NCBI GenBank assembly: GCA_019634635.1
Contig: JAHCBB010000009.1
Location: 62,001 to 126,000, forward strand
DNA length: 64,000 nt
Direction: 5' to 3'
Origin: Verrucomicrobiia bacterium
GTDB taxonomy: Bacteria > Verrucomicrobiota > Verrucomicrobiia > Limisphaerales > UBA9464
How positions within the stretch are numbered: the first letter of the stretch is position 1; every line of letters starts with the position of its first letter. The translations under genes and the position numbers were made by a program. Positions 63,416 through 64,000 of the stretch are shown here, one piece after another. The notes under the pieces are model-generated. The model did no database searches and was not told the origin of the DNA. It saw only the letters and a program-made list of their open reading frames with translations.

Positions 63416-63567
63416 GTTTACCGAACCTTCGCAAATCCGGCCATTTTCGGCCAAAGTTTACCAAACCTCGCGATTCTGGACTTCGCCGTTGTAAAGCGTT
63501 GATTTCCGGCGCTTTCCGGTGGAATTCGGCGGATTCCGGCCCTTACCCGACCTCGCTCGAAGACTCA
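63416..63567 (-). promoter_or_regulatory. Prophage right end with three transposase-type binding motifs
   Basis: Read leftward from the tip: GCGAGGTCGGGTAA (63543-63556, 11 bp from the end), CGCGAGGTTTGGTAAAC (63456-63472) and GCGAAGGTTCGGTAAAC (63416-63432). They are inverted relative to the two left-end copies; the inner one differs from the left-end motif at 23424 in a single base. This fits R1-R3 sites of a Mu-type transpososome. Confidence 0.75.
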
Positions 63568-64000
63568 ACGACCCAGGGGGGCTGTCTGGTCGCCCCCCTC
63601 CCCGAGGCCGAGCGCCAGCGGGATCATGCCCGCAATCATTGCGCAGCTGGTCATGAGGATCGCCCGCAGCCGTTCCCGCGCACCCTGCACCGCCGCCTCG
63701 GCGCGGTCGGCGCCCGCGGCCCGCGCCATCTCGGCGAAGGTGACGAGCAGGATCGAGTTCGCCACCGCCACGCCAACGGCCATGATGGCCCCAATGGCGG
63801 ACTGGAGGTTCAGCGTGGTGCCGGTCATCCACAGCATCAGGACCACTCCGGCAAGAACCGCCGGAACCGTGGACACCACCGCCAGCGCCAGCCGGAGCGA
63901 CTGGAAGTTTGCGGCCAGCAGGAGGAAAATCGTGAGGATGGCGAGGACGATGCCGGAGCGAAAACCATCCAGCAGCTCCTGCAATGGCACCACCTGGCCC
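63565..64000 (-). pseudogene. RND efflux pump, fragment right of the prophage (continues beyond the window)
   Basis: Encodes the C-terminal membrane region of a HAE1/AcrB-type RND permease: [20 protein letters not shown], the [20 protein letters not shown] helix, and [20 protein letters not shown]. It ends in PLGR, then a TGA made by the first three bases of the phage end. The reading resumes in frame at 23392 (RAVVGGLALAT). The pump lost its last ~57 residues, including the final transmembrane helix, so it is almost certainly inactive. Confidence 0.92.
63568..63571. repeat. Target-site duplication, right copy (ACGA)
   Basis: Matches 23389-23392. The phage tip's CA lies immediately to the left. 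Confidence 0.8.

Larger units (their letters stand above)
23393..63567. mobile_element. Complete Mu-like transposable prophage, 40,175 bp
   Basis: Boundaries are set by the interrupted RND gene, the ACGA duplication and terminal TG...CA dinucleotides. Inside are a MuA-like transposase and MuB-like ATPase, Gam, terminase, DUF935-like portal, gpI-like protease, capsid and tail genes. Late genes run leftward from 50.4 kb and early genes rightward from 53.7 kb, unlike Mu, in which both blocks run the same way. The tail set has a tube and tape measure but no recognised sheath, so a siphovirus-like particle is inferred. All core modules look intact. Confidence 0.93.

Noticed and set aside
23393-63567. 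Five-base target duplication as in Mu
   Set aside because: The bases next to ACGA differ on the two sides (CACGA left, ACGAC right), so no alignment gives five identical bases with TG...CA ends.

Overview
The window is GC-rich bacterial chromosome carrying one complete, Mu-like transposable prophage. The host is probably a member of Verrucomicrobiota. This is inferred from gene content: a very long GreA-type protein of the kind known in the PVC group, a ceramidase-like enzyme and overall gene style. No rRNA is present to confirm it.

Left flank (1-23392): housekeeping and accessory genes. In order these are the end of a heavy-metal P-type ATPase, a PduO cobalamin adenosyltransferase, seryl-tRNA synthetase, an unrecognised 456-aa protein, a MarC membrane protein, a broken AAA ATPase, a ceramidase-like enzyme, RsmB, a GreA-domain protein followed by clpP and clpX, tRNA-Gly(GCC), a split primase/helicase/nuclease of TOTE conflict-system type whose tail runs antisense into the tRNA, glycogen branching enzyme, a VOC protein, an RHH/PIN toxin-antitoxin pair, an FkbM methyltransferase, and the TolC and membrane-fusion genes of a tripartite efflux pump.

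Prophage (23393-63567, 40,175 bp): it begins TG, ends CA, is flanked by a 4-bp duplication (ACGA) and interrupts the RND pump gene of that same efflux operon. One piece of the pump gene lies at each edge (23221-23392 and 63568-64000, both minus strand). Repeated motifs close to both ends resemble MuA-type end-binding sites.

The late genes run leftward on the minus strand from 50.4 to 23.4 kb: lysis-type membrane proteins, a Dam-type methylase, small and large terminase, DUF935-like portal, gpI-like protease/scaffold, decoration and major capsid proteins, three consecutive proteins with signal peptides (CHB_HEX repeats, SGNH hydrolase, beta-helix), F- and G-like morphogenesis proteins, tail terminator, tube, a short tape measure and distal tail proteins. 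No sheath gene was recognised, which points to a siphovirus-like particle.

The early genes run rightward on the plus strand from 53.7 to 63.3 kb: an RHH regulator, MuA-like transposase, MuB-like ATPase, Gam, a DnaA-domain-IV-like protein, a small PolX-like nucleotidyltransferase and several small unknowns. Between the two blocks lie a visibly less GC-rich plus-strand cassette of unknown genes (50.6-52.8 kb), a non-coding segment with a perfect hairpin, and a compact control region in which two paralogous ribbon-helix-helix genes diverge from nested palindromes. This region is the likely lysis/lysogeny switch.
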